A stretch of DNA of 28,595 nt, taken from a virus. The notes below the pieces were generated by a model. That model was not told where the DNA came from, did not search any database, and saw nothing but the letters and a program-made list of their open reading frames with translations. Position 1 is the stretch's first letter. The number at the start of each line of letters is the position of its first letter. The translations under genes were made by a program, and so were the position numbers. The stretch is taken from IMG/VR virus record IMGVR_UViG_3300022591_000461, positions 1 through 28,595 of that record; one strand, written 5' to 3'. This document shows, in pieces, positions 1-6,861 of the stretch.

Positions 1-2
1 AA

Positions 3-524
3 TTATTTAGAAGAAAATTTAAAAGCTTTTGAAGAGCAACTTCCAAGAATTTTAGAAGAACAGGAAGGAAGATTTGCAGTAGTAGGAAGAAAATCTGAAA
101 AAGGTGTTTCAACAATTTCCGGTTTTAAATTTACTACCCAGGGAGTTTCTGCTTTGAATACATGGTCCTTGCAAAAGTCGTCAATTTGTCTTTTGCTTTC
201 AATATAAGGTTGAAACATTGGATCAACATTTAATTCAAGGTAGTCGCCGATAAAACTAGATATATTGACAATAGTTTTATTCTTTGATTTCCAAGCATCA
301 CAGTTTTTTTGTAACAACTCTAATTGACCTGTAGGATGCCAAGCATTGTGTATAAAAATATCAGCGTCACTAGATTCGGTAACAATTTTATCTTGTACTG
401 CATGATCGGAAATATCATGCCCGTTAGCTCTACTATACCCAATGCACTCATGTCCTTTAGACATAAAATGATTGAATATTGTTTGACCTATACCTTGTGT
501 ATGACCAGTAACGACTATCTTCAT
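3..524 (-). CDS. Short-chain dehydrogenase/reductase (SDR) family protein
   Basis: A probable NAD(P)-dependent oxidoreductase with a Rossmann fold; the substrate is unknown. The 173-residue product has the nucleotide-binding motif TGHTQGIG (residues 6-13), an NNAG-like HNAW (59-62), the catalytic-type NISS (87-90) and YIESK (Tyr107, Lys111). At 173 residues it is shorter than classical SDRs (about 250), and the usual PGxVxT after the active site reads KPEIVETP. The last 30 residues are Ser/Lys-rich and unlike an SDR core, so the C-terminal region is reduced. The stop lies at the window edge. It is the last visible gene of the early minus-strand unit, 2 bases after its upstream neighbour. SDRs are recurrent in marine T4-like phages; the role here is not known. 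The family call is secure, the function is not. Confidence 0.8.
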   Translation of the reverse strand: MKIVVTGHTQGIGQTIFNHFMSKGHECIGYSRANGHDISDHAVQDKIVTESSDADIFIHNAWHPTGQLELLQKNCDAWKSKNKTIVNISSFIGDYLELNVDPMFQPYIESKRQIDDFCKDHVFKAETPWVVNLKPEIVETPFSDFLPTTANLPSCSSKILGSCSSKAFKFSSK

Positions 525-526
525 AA

Positions 527-784
527 TCAGTTATCTCTGTTGTTATACCTAGGTTTATTTCCTTGGTAAGGTTTGCGATCACCACGATCCACCCAAGGGC
601 GACGTGGACGCTTACTTGCCAAGTAGGCACCGTAGTTTTGAGAATCTCTGCGATACAACTCAGCAGGATTGTAGTCGCGAAGCTCCATACGACAGAAATT
701 GTAATAACCTTCTAGATCGTCAAAGATTTTAACGATGTCTGGGCGGTTTTCGAAGTATGAATAATCTTTGTAATTCTTAGCCAT
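527..784 (-). CDS. Small hypothetical protein with Arg/Asn-rich tail
   Basis: An 85-residue protein I do not recognise functionally. The N-terminal half is aromatic and acidic (DYSYFENRPDIVKIFDDLEG) and looks like a folded helical segment. The C-terminal half is basic and low-complexity (KRPRRPW, DRGDRKPYQ, RYNNRDN), a composition often seen in nucleic-acid-binding tails. It sits in a run of tightly packed small genes, 12 bases after the QueD-like gene. Similar small proteins occur in marine T4-like phages from general recollection. Nucleic-acid binding is inferred from composition only. Confidence 0.65.
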   Translation of the reverse strand: MAKNYKDYSYFENRPDIVKIFDDLEGYYNFCRMELRDYNPAELYRRDSQNYGAYLASKRPRRPWVDRGDRKPYQGNKPRYNNRDN

Positions 785-796
785 TATAGCCTCTTA

Positions 797-1198
797 TTAG
801 TATTTGATAAATGAACCATTTTCTCCGTCTTCGGAGATCTCAATCCAAACCTCGCGGTCTGGGTACTTGTTGGAGATAGCGTCATACAAATCGTCTGACA
901 TCATCTCGCAACTCTTGTAATCCAGTTTAAGTGCGCCACCATCATAAAGACGTTCTAGCCAACGCTTAAACTGAATAAACTCAATGTCTCGATCATTGTG
1001 TGTAACATTGATCCAGACTTTAAAATGAAATGTATGGCGATGCGGATAACCTAAAAAACTTACATCATCCCACTCACCAGGCTTATTTAGGTTAGGATCT
1101 GTAAGTGCCGCAGGAAATTTGTGAATACCTTCCTTTTGAAAGGTAACCCAAATCATTTTAAGTGGGCGCCAGTCTTGTTTCATTGTCATTGGATTCAT
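797..1198 (-). CDS. QueD/6-pyruvoyl-tetrahydropterin synthase-like (T-fold) protein
   Basis: A 133-residue protein whose motif order matches the T-fold enzymes QueD/PTPS: FPAAL near the N-terminus, then HRHTFHFKVWI (compare HGHxYxVxV with zinc-ligand His), IEFIQFKRWLE (compare VxDFxxLK), SCEMMSDDL (compare PTxExLA), and VWIEISEDGENGSFIKY at the end (compare VxVxET...Y). In the family these residues bind zinc and a pterin; QueD makes CPH4, a precursor of preQ0. The catalytic Cys seen in bacterial QueD is not evident, so it may be a diverged or non-catalytic relative. It overlaps its upstream neighbour by ATGA, and the transcription unit also carries a TGT/DpdA-like gene, which fits a 7-deazaguanine role. 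The fold call is moderate; the pathway is inference. Confidence 0.5.
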   Translation of the reverse strand: MNPMTMKQDWRPLKMIWVTFQKEGIHKFPAALTDPNLNKPGEWDDVSFLGYPHRHTFHFKVWINVTHNDRDIEFIQFKRWLERLYDGGALKLDYKSCEMMSDDLYDAISNKYPDREVWIEISEDGENGSFIKY

Positions 1199-1440
1199 AA
1201 TATGTTCTTTGCTGAAATAGGGCCTTTGCTTTTAAGACCAAAATGTTCTTGAATAGCAGTACCGCATAAGGTTCTTTGATATGCTGCCTGCTCGCCGGGA
1301 CCTTCATTAGTAAATCGAAGCTCAAAACAAACTTTAGCACATTCGTTGATAAGTAGCTCGACCAGTTTGTTTGCACGTCCTGCAATTTCGGGAGCGACAT
1401 ATCCTGCTTGCGTCATTAGTTGGTTGATTCGTTCATTCAT
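1195..1440 (-). CDS. Small hypothetical phage protein
   Basis: An 81-residue protein beginning MNERINQLMTQAG and containing ELLINECAKVCFELRF and a near-C-terminal IQEHFGLKSKG. This layout (N-terminal MNERI, central ECAKVC helix, C-terminal xxHFG) recurs in small uncharacterised proteins of many tailed phages, but no function is known to me. It is predicted to be mainly helical. ATGA overlaps join it to the genes on both sides, so translation is probably coupled. No membrane segment or signal peptide is visible. Confidence 0.7.
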   Translation of the reverse strand: MNERINQLMTQAGYVAPEIAGRANKLVELLINECAKVCFELRFTNEGPGEQAAYQRTLCGTAIQEHFGLKSKGPISAKNIL

Positions 1441-1808
1441 GACTTTAATTGCTCCATGGTAATAATTTTGCTTAGTTCGCTACCGAGATCTTTATCATCA
1501 GTAACTACATGAAGGCTGTGACGATTTTCATCGTGCTTTCGATCGTAACGTGTAGTTTCAATAATAGTTCCGCCACTAGCGCCGTATACGTTTAATCGAA
1601 ATCCGTTTGACTGAAGAGATGGACTTTCAACATCTTCAGCAATGCTCAAAGCATCGTCAGGACCGTCATCGAATAACCAATTACGAATTTTTTGTTTAAA
1701 TGATAATTTCATTGTTCTTTCTTCTGTCCATCGTACTCTGTTAGATTTACTAAGGGATCCGCGAATTCTTGGAACCTTGGTTGCTACTGTTGCTCCATAA
1801 CCACTCAT
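1437..1808 (-). CDS. Hypothetical protein
   Basis: A 123-residue protein of unknown function. The start at 1808 is chosen because it forms an ATGA overlap with the upstream gene; an alternative ATG at 1712 (MKLSFKQKIRNWLF) would give a 91-residue protein, but its upstream purine stretch is weak. The first 32 residues are basic (KVPRIRGSLSKSNRVRW). The remainder has an amphipathic helix, an acidic linker and a beta-like segment SNGFRLNVYGASGGTIIETTRYDR. No catalytic motif is evident. The basic leader may contact nucleic acid, but this is a guess from composition. Confidence 0.65.
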   Translation of the reverse strand: MSGYGATVATKVPRIRGSLSKSNRVRWTEERTMKLSFKQKIRNWLFDDGPDDALSIAEDVESPSLQSNGFRLNVYGASGGTIIETTRYDRKHDENRHSLHVVTDDKDLGSELSKIITMEQLKS

Positions 1809-2356
1809 TTGATAATCTCATCTTTACCATATTGATCCCAACTAGTAAACTTATTTCTATCTAGCAGGTCATGGAGGTTATGGCACCACACTCCGTGATT
1901 TGTTGCGGCAAAATCTTTGTCGTCTAGCTTTATTGTAGCATTATATCCTAGTTGTGTCAAGTAGGGCAATTTTACCGAAATTTGAGGAATGAATTGACGA
2001 TGCTCAATCAAGGCGCTTTCGAGTACGCCTTCAACTTGTGCTACATCAAAATCTAAAGTACACCAGTAGCCTGCATCAAGACAGTCTTGAATCATGTATT
2101 CCCAAGGACCCCAACCGTCAGCATCGTTAGTTTCAAGTTTAGGAAAACTTTGATTAGCACCAAAATAGATATGTTTGATGCGCTTGCTCTCATCGAGAAA
2201 CGATTGTGAAGTGTCGGCAATGTGTAGGATTGTCTTAGGATCGTGGACACCAACTACAAATAGTGTTTTCATTCCATAGGCAGGAGTCTTTTCGATTTCT
2301 ATGCCTGTGAAGAATTCCACGGAGTTTGCTACACCGGTTGTATAATCACGCTTCAT
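1805..2356 (-). CDS. Hypothetical protein, 183 aa
   Basis: A protein I cannot assign. It has an alpha/beta-like pattern: a hydrophobic strand KTLFVVGV (about residue 30), then HIYFGANQSFP, EYMIQDCLDAGYWCTLDFDV, and a later FIPQISVKLPYL and GVWCHNLHDLL. Cysteines appear in CTLDFD and VWCHN, but there is no regular CxxC pair, so a metal site is unproven. The size and well-ordered hydrophobic pattern indicate a real globular protein. The gene starts one base after the stop of the upstream small zinc-finger-like gene and overlaps the next by ATGA. Confidence 0.7.
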   Translation of the reverse strand: MKRDYTTGVANSVEFFTGIEIEKTPAYGMKTLFVVGVHDPKTILHIADTSQSFLDESKRIKHIYFGANQSFPKLETNDADGWGPWEYMIQDCLDAGYWCTLDFDVAQVEGVLESALIEHRQFIPQISVKLPYLTQLGYNATIKLDDKDFAATNHGVWCHNLHDLLDRNKFTSWDQYGKDEIIK

Positions 2357-2357
2357 A

Positions 2358-2519
2358 TTATTTTGTAAATTTAAAAAATTTAAGGAGGTTGTAAAATCGA
2401 CTCTTATATGGGTCGGACAAGATTTGTTGAGCTAGACTAGGCTGATGTGGACATCTACCTTGATTCCAGTTGCATGTATTAGTTATCGGTTTGCGACAAA
2501 TAGCGCAAGATTGTCTCAT
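2358..2519 (-). CDS. Small Cys-rich (zinc-finger-like) protein, 53 aa
   Basis: A short gene with an ATG at 2519 that overlaps the upstream stop as ATGA, and a TAA at 2358-2360, one base before the next start. The product begins MRQSCAICRKPITNTC and continues NWNQGRCPHQ, giving a CxxC...C...CPH arrangement (Cys5, Cys8, Cys16, Cys23, His25) that could hold one zinc ion. The C-terminal third is basic and aromatic (KSRFYNLLKFFKFTK). The tight fit between two genes and the ordered Cys/His pattern support real coding. Function is unknown; nucleic-acid or protein binding is inferred. Confidence 0.7.
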   Translation of the reverse strand: MRQSCAICRKPITNTCNWNQGRCPHQPSLAQQILSDPYKSRFYNLLKFFKFTK

Positions 2520-3043
2520 TGATTGTCCTCAGTTGCAAAAGGCCATCTAGTAGGATTTTGTTCAAGCCATTTTTTATGTGCTTCTTCTAAATCTGCACGA
2601 GTGCGAAGTTTGACGTTTTCTTCAATAACTGTACCATCATCATCACACAGACTAACTTGATATGGAGCATCAATGACAAGATAGTCATCTTCTACTTGCC
2701 AATCATGTTCACCGTCAAACAACCAAGCCGCACCACCTTCGTGATAGGCTGTTTCAAATTCTTCTTTTTGTTCGTCTGTAAAGTCATCACTGTATTCAAA
2801 CCAACAAGCATGTTGGTCATCTAACTCTGAACCCCAACCGCAGTCTGTGCGAGCATGTGCTTGTACATCGCCTTCGATAGGCAAATTACATGCCATGTCT
2901 TCCTCGACAAACCCTTGACCCCACCGATAGTGATCATCAATATCGACCCAGCTAATTGTACCGTCCGCATTTTCGCGAAACATTTCAATGTGCCAGCAGA
3001 TACTTTTCTTATGTAGGGGTTTAATTAGATAAACTTTAGACAT
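2516..3043 (-). CDS. Acidic hypothetical protein, paralogue of its upstream neighbour
   Basis: A 175-residue strongly acidic protein (about 42 Asp/Glu) with many Trp and Tyr. The segment from ACWFEYSDDFTDEQKEEF to EHDWQVEDDYLVIDAP aligns with CWYDTEFEGLTLEEEEEL to DGWYNDETEWWIWGP in the gene just upstream, so the two look like diverged tandem duplicates. Its final part (RTRADLEEAHKKWLEQNP) is helical. Start and stop of the pair overlap by one base (TGATG). There is no catalytic motif, signal or membrane segment. DNA mimicry is possible on charge alone but untested; function unknown. Confidence 0.7.
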   Translation of the reverse strand: MSKVYLIKPLHKKSICWHIEMFRENADGTISWVDIDDHYRWGQGFVEEDMACNLPIEGDVQAHARTDCGWGSELDDQHACWFEYSDDFTDEQKEEFETAYHEGGAAWLFDGEHDWQVEDDYLVIDAPYQVSLCDDDGTVIEENVKLRTRADLEEAHKKWLEQNPTRWPFATEDNQ

Positions 3044-3543
3044 CAGTCTTCCTTAAAGTCTACTACGTTGCCATCTGCATCTGCGCAGATAATACGTACG
3101 GTTTCACCTGCTTCGTTTTTAATTTCAATTGGTCCCCAAATCCACCATTCGGTTTCATCGTTATACCAACCATCTTCGCGATCTTCTAATTCATAGATGC
3201 TGTTTTCTTCAATGAATTCTTCAAGCTCTTCTTCCTCTTCTAGAGTAAGCCCTTCGAATTCAGTATCGTACCAGCAACCGCCGTCAAACATTTCTACAAG
3301 TTCAACACTTTCAATATTGTTGATTTCGCAATCTAGCATATTGATGCTATCTTTCTTGCCATCACCACCGGGAACTTCTGTAAACTCAAACTCTGGAGGA
3401 TTGTCGTCACTTGTTTCTACAGTCCACTCACCATAACGGAAACCGTTAGTGACTGTAAGACGACCTTCGCCTTCACGTCGAACCCAATGCTCAACTTCCT
3501 GACAAGATTTTTTGTAATGTGTACTAACGGTCCATGTTGCCAT
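3043..3543 (-). CDS. Very acidic hypothetical protein (about 28% Asp/Glu)
   Basis: A 166-residue protein with about 47 acidic and only about 12 Lys/Arg residues. It starts with a strand-rich region (MATWTVSTHYKKSCQEVEHW), has a poly-Glu stretch LTLEEEEELEEFIEEN near residue 100, and ends with alternating aromatic and acidic residues (DGWYNDETEWWIWGP). It resembles the next gene downstream in its second half, suggesting tandem duplication. Such composition occurs in phage DNA-mimic inhibitors, but also in many uncharacterised cytosolic phage proteins, so no role is assigned. A purine-rich stretch precedes the ATG at 3543. Confidence 0.7.
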   Translation of the reverse strand: MATWTVSTHYKKSCQEVEHWVRREGEGRLTVTNGFRYGEWTVETSDDNPPEFEFTEVPGGDGKKDSINMLDCEINNIESVELVEMFDGGCWYDTEFEGLTLEEEEELEEFIEENSIYELEDREDGWYNDETEWWIWGPIEIKNEAGETVRIICADADGNVVDFKED

Positions 3544-3545
3544 AA

Positions 3546-3968
3546 TTATTCTTCCAATCCATTTTGTTTCATATATTCAGAACGTTTTTGGTCACGTTCT
3601 GCACGATGAGTTTCACATAATGTTGTAATCCAACCACTTCCACCACGCTCTCCAGGAGCACCGCATTCTTCACAAAGCATCATGCTCATTTGTTCAGCCA
3701 TATCAATGATACCGTTAGTATATTCATCTCCACCTTGTACGTAGAAACGTAAGCCGCCAAACTTTTCTTTAACTTGTTCAGCAACTACTTGCGGAGCAAC
3801 TTCACTGTCTTTGTTTTTCCAATCTAAATGACTTTGAATTAAACGGCAGGCTTGATTGAGTAAATCAAACCAACCTTTGCCTATAGCAATACCGCCGTAC
3901 CTGCCACTAAAAATTTTAGGATATACTTTTGGAAAGTAGTCCTGCATTTCTTGTTCTGTCATTTTCAT
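3546..3968 (-). CDS. Hypothetical protein with CxxC zinc-site-like motif
   Basis: A 140-residue protein. The N-terminal half is helical (YFPKVYPKIFSGRYGGIAIGKGW), the centre contains KEKFGGLRFYVQGG, and the second half has LCEECGAPGERGGSG followed by TTLCETHRAERDQ. The CxxC and the later C...H could bind one zinc. This architecture (KFGGLRFY followed by CExCG) is familiar from phage hypothetical proteins, none with known function to my knowledge. The gene lies 2 bases after the YdcH-like gene and 2 bases before the acidic pair. Confidence 0.7.
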   Translation of the reverse strand: MKMTEQEMQDYFPKVYPKIFSGRYGGIAIGKGWFDLLNQACRLIQSHLDWKNKDSEVAPQVVAEQVKEKFGGLRFYVQGGDEYTNGIIDMAEQMSMMLCEECGAPGERGGSGWITTLCETHRAERDQKRSEYMKQNGLEE

Positions 3969-3970
3969 TG

Positions 3971-4159
3971 TTAGATTACACCTGTGTGTAGTTCTTGTTT
4001 ATGCTTTAGTATAGCAATTTTATCCTTTAAGAGCAACCTTTCTTTCTTCAATTGCTCTAATTTTAGGTCTTCAAATAAGCCATTTTTTTCCAAAGTATCA
4101 ACTTGTTTGTCCAAAGCACGATGTGCTTCTTCTAAATGTGCAATTCGATTTTCATACAT
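3971..4159 (-). CDS. YdcH/DUF465-like small coiled-coil protein
   Basis: A 62-residue, highly charged and entirely helical protein. It follows the DUF465 (YdcH) pattern: an N-terminal His/Glu helix (RIAHLEEAHRALDKQV), a short turn after LEKNG, and a second helix with the hallmark LKKERLLLKDKIAIL. Such proteins form short antiparallel coiled coils; their cellular role is not established. A good ribosome-binding site (AAGGAG, 6 bases before the ATG) supports this start. It sits between the TGT-like gene and a run of small hypothetical genes. Confidence 0.7.
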   Translation of the reverse strand: MYENRIAHLEEAHRALDKQVDTLEKNGLFEDLKLEQLKKERLLLKDKIAILKHKQELHTGVI

Positions 4160-4169
4160 TGTATTCTCC

Positions 4170-5702
4170 TTAGAGGTCTGCTGCCAAACTATTCAACTCG
4201 TCATCATCTGGATTAGAAAAATCAATCTCGCCTGCTTTCTTACCGTCATCGAAATCAAACAAACTACCGAATGTATTTGCCGCTGGCCCACCTTGTAGTC
4301 GAGCACCTTCGAGACTCTTTAAGAATTGTGATGCATCACTAATTAAAGAAAATGCCTCGTCTTTAGTTTTAGTATTGAATAATTCTTCTACAAATGTACT
4401 AAAGTATAGAATCTTACGTGGAACCCAATCACTGAATTCAATTTCTTTCTTACCTTCAATACCCCATGCTCTCCAGTCTGGTTTATATTTTGCACATTCA
4501 ATATCCATCAATTGTTGAGCACGTTGAACAGCCTTGATATGACATTCAACATTATGACCCATCATCAATGCATAAGCAAAGCTATCCCAAGAAGTTTTAC
4601 CTTCTTTGCCAATCTTGTTTAACATGCCTGGAGCATACCAGCAGATGTCGCCCATTGTAAGTCTAGAACCAACTTCGCTTTCGAATGGAAAAGGAATGTC
4701 AGATTTAGAAAGAGCTTTAGTGTCCGGAGCCTTGTCCATAATAACTGACCAACGCTTGTTAGTATGTTGTGCGTTTGTATAAACTAATCCGTGAGCAGTG
4801 GCAATAAACGGACTTGCACAGTCAAAACTAATTGTAAGTTCTGGATTGATATGTTTGCGTAACTGACGTTGGATTTGTGTTAGATAGCAGGACCAATCAA
4901 GTTGTGCTGTACCCAAGAAGTGAATCCAGTTCTTGCCTGTAAGCATACCTTCGTCACGCATAGTCATTAAACGTCTAAGAGTGATATCCATCTTACACAT
5001 ATTAGCACCACCAAACGCCCAACCTTCTGCTTCACGCCCAGCGTATTTGCCTTTGGGATCACTAAACTCTTTAACACCGTTATACCATTTCTCAGCAGTA
5101 TCCCAGTCACTACCTTGTAGAACGTTCAACCACTTAGTTTGACCTAAACGATTCATCAAGAAGTAATCGTTATTGAAGCGTGTTTTATCTAAACAATCTT
5201 CAAATGTTTTTAATCCAGTCTTTGGACTATGAATATGGTCACAAGCCCAAGTAGGAACGTCAAGCATCATTGACCAATCAGCAGTAAGTTCAAGCCATTC
5301 TAAAATATTTTGACGTGTCTTGTTCGCGGCAGGACCTTCAAAGTTTAACCAATCAAATTTAAGAACACCTTTACCAATTTGATATCCACCAGAGTCACCT
5401 AAGATCATTGTATTGCCACGATCACGTTGTTGAATCATAGACTCTTGTGTCATACTCTTTTGTAAGTCTAACTGTGCGTGACCTGCAGAGTAAAGACCAT
5501 ATTTGTATGTAAAATATCCTTGTTCGGGATTTAAAAAGTTCATGCCTTCAATACCACGATCAAAACCTTTGGGAATACGATCATTGGGTACAAATTCTTC
5601 TAAACGTTGTTTAGCAACATATGTGCTATAAAAAGAACTGATAGCAGGTAAGTATACCGCATAGTCCTTTTGTAAGGGTGTTAAATCAATTGGTTGTTTC
5701 AT
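4170..5702 (-). CDS. TGT/DpdA-superfamily base-exchange enzyme with C-terminal clamp-binding-like motif
   Basis: A 510-residue protein with the ordered motifs of tRNA-guanine transglycosylases and the DNA-acting DpdA enzymes: GDSGGYQ (Asp103), MLDVPTW (146-152), NVLQGSDW (193-200), GWAFGGANM (227-235), IHFLGTAQLDW (260-270) and ISFDCASPF (Asp294 at the position of the nucleophilic Asp). These enzymes swap guanine for a 7-deazaguanine; DpdA does so in DNA. The Cys3His zinc site that follows the nucleophile in tRNA enzymes is absent, which favours a DpdA-like or otherwise diverged role. Residues 476-485 (NTFGSLFDFD) nearly repeat the C-terminus of the polymerase gp43, suggesting sliding-clamp contact. 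The gene lies downstream of gp43 and gp45, with a 17-base overlap to its neighbour. DNA as substrate is inferred. Confidence 0.7.
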   Translation of the reverse strand: MKQPIDLTPLQKDYAVYLPAISSFYSTYVAKQRLEEFVPNDRIPKGFDRGIEGMNFLNPEQGYFTYKYGLYSAGHAQLDLQKSMTQESMIQQRDRGNTMILGDSGGYQIGKGVLKFDWLNFEGPAANKTRQNILEWLELTADWSMMLDVPTWACDHIHSPKTGLKTFEDCLDKTRFNNDYFLMNRLGQTKWLNVLQGSDWDTAEKWYNGVKEFSDPKGKYAGREAEGWAFGGANMCKMDITLRRLMTMRDEGMLTGKNWIHFLGTAQLDWSCYLTQIQRQLRKHINPELTISFDCASPFIATAHGLVYTNAQHTNKRWSVIMDKAPDTKALSKSDIPFPFESEVGSRLTMGDICWYAPGMLNKIGKEGKTSWDSFAYALMMGHNVECHIKAVQRAQQLMDIECAKYKPDWRAWGIEGKKEIEFSDWVPRKILYFSTFVEELFNTKTKDEAFSLISDASQFLKSLEGARLQGGPAANTFGSLFDFDDGKKAGEIDFSNPDDDELNSLAADL

Positions 5703-6057
5703 AGTCTCTCGCTAATTTTGCCGTAATATCTAATTGTTGTCTTGCCTGTTCTAGATTGTCTAGTGCTATTTTAACGGCAGAGTTTTTCTCTGCCATTGCC
5801 TGCCATACTAATTCTTCGTCACGCTTTTTACGAGCCCAATCAAGCAATGATTCAGCTTCGCCGTTCAAGCCAACGCTAGCATGGGCCATGTTGAGTATGA
5901 CCCAAGTATTGCCGTCAAACACTTCCATGTTTTGACTAGAAGTATTGTATCTCATGTTGCCAACACCTTGTTGTCCTGAATAGCTGTTTACATAGGTGCT
6001 GGCATTACCATTCGTAACTGTTATATAACGGCCGGAAGGTGTAATGCCTTTAATCAT
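5686..6057 (-). CDS. Hypothetical protein with tail-fibre-like motif
   Basis: A 123-residue protein. The N-terminal half carries GITPSGRYITVTNGN and GNMRYNTSSQNMEVFDGNTW, a short motif (G-x-M-R-Y-N-x-x-x-x-x-x-E-x-x-D-G-x-x-W) common in phage fibre and bead-like virion proteins. The second half is a long charged helix (LLDWARKKRDEELVWQAMAEKNSAV..., LEQARQQLDITAKLARDYE). The start overlaps the clamp stop as TAATG. Its place between replication genes is odd for a structural protein, so the role remains open; a dual beta-plus-coil adaptor is possible. Confidence 0.65.
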   Translation of the reverse strand: MIKGITPSGRYITVTNGNASTYVNSYSGQQGVGNMRYNTSSQNMEVFDGNTWVILNMAHASVGLNGEAESLLDWARKKRDEELVWQAMAEKNSAVKIALDNLEQARQQLDITAKLARDYETTN

Positions 6058-6794
6058 TATACTGCTTGTGCTGGAATAATGTATTTGTATGATGCCAAAC
6101 CGCTGTCAAGCGTAATTTGAATAGCACCTTCGTTTGACAAACTCATCTTTGTGTTGTTTACATCTGCAATCTTCAAAATACTCAAGATTGGCAACACTGG
6201 CCAAGTCCAACCGCGATCAAGTTTACCTGCAACATTTTGTGCAAATACAAACTCACCACCGTGTGTTGATGCGTCACCAAAGATAAACTTTAAGTTACCG
6301 CCATCTGTCTTAGCAAGGAATGTTGGATGCTCATTGTTAGCACCTGCTTGGAAGTTGAAACGCTGTACTGCGGATACAGTTGGCTCCAATTCCACATCCC
6401 ACTTTACGCCACGGAATTTTACAGTTTTCATCTTTTCGTTGATGATTTCTGAATTCATAAAGCGGTAGTCGTTTTTAAAGTCGCCATCTTTGTTTTCAAA
6501 ATGCAAACCTGTTGGAATAGTTTCACCATTACGATCTGCTGTAGTGACGCTAATCTTAGCATCTTCTTTGTACTCTGCACCGTCTAACAAATATTTTAAT
6601 TTGTTTAATTGCGGCATACCAAACACACCAATCATATCTGGATATGGTGCCGATGTCTCAGCTTCCATAATAACTGAACGATCGTCAGCCATTGAATTGA
6701 TTGTAGTTTTTGTATCTGTGCCTGTAACTTTAACTGTAGTCAAGAACCCTAGGTTCTGTGTATGACTAACGATGTCTTGTAAAATGTCTTTCAT
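6057..6794 (-). CDS. gp45: Sliding clamp (DNA polymerase processivity factor, gp45-like)
   Basis: A 245-residue protein with T4-like DNA clamp features; T4 gp45 is 228 residues and forms a trimeric ring on DNA. It begins MKDILQDIVSHTQNLGF and has the repeated beta/alpha pattern of clamps, with LGFLTTVKVTGTDTKTTI, a middle FGMPQLNKLKYLL, a domain 2 segment GNLKFIFGDAS, and a C-terminal SYKYIIPAQAV. An upstream in-frame extension exists but is rejected because GGAG precedes the ATG at 6794. It lies directly downstream of gp43 and has its own promoter-like sequences. The T4 clamp also activates late transcription, which fits the late promoters nearby. It may serve gp43 and the TGT/DpdA-like protein. 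Confidence 0.85.
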   Translation of the reverse strand: MKDILQDIVSHTQNLGFLTTVKVTGTDTKTTINSMADDRSVIMEAETSAPYPDMIGVFGMPQLNKLKYLLDGAEYKEDAKISVTTADRNGETIPTGLHFENKDGDFKNDYRFMNSEIINEKMKTVKFRGVKWDVELEPTVSAVQRFNFQAGANNEHPTFLAKTDGGNLKFIFGDASTHGGEFVFAQNVAGKLDRGWTWPVLPILSILKIADVNNTKMSLSNEGAIQITLDSGLASYKYIIPAQAV

Positions 6795-6818
6795 TGAGAA
6801 TTCTCCGTGTTTAATATG

Positions 6819-6847
6819 ATTATATTTAGATCGTGAGTGAAAAGCAA
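6819..6847 (-). promoter_or_regulatory. Promoter-like region upstream of the clamp gene
   Basis: On the minus strand a TATAAT (6824-6819) lies 17 bp from a weak -35, TTGCTT (6847-6842). The same stretch also reads TCTAAATA (6830-6823), a CTAAATA-type late-promoter core. It could allow extra clamp expression early, late or both. Activity is inferred from motif spacing only. Confidence 0.4.
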
Positions 6848-6861
6848 GCCTCAAATCACTC
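6835..6861 (-). other. Hairpin spanning the gp43 stop codon
   Basis: GAGTGA and TCACTC, 15 bases apart, can pair; the gp43 TGA stop (6856-6858) lies in the first arm. No U-tract follows, so it is not a standard terminator. It may affect passage between gp43 and the clamp gene, or translation, but no function is demonstrated. Confidence 0.35.

Noticed and set aside
3-90. Possible frameshift at the C-terminus of the SDR
   Set aside because: The tail is low-complexity and the protein is short, but no continuation of an SDR fold was found in another frame within the window; it may simply be a reduced SDR.
3197-3436. Ser-rich plus-strand reading frame
   Set aside because: It is the antisense of the poly-Glu region of the acidic protein and has no independent support.
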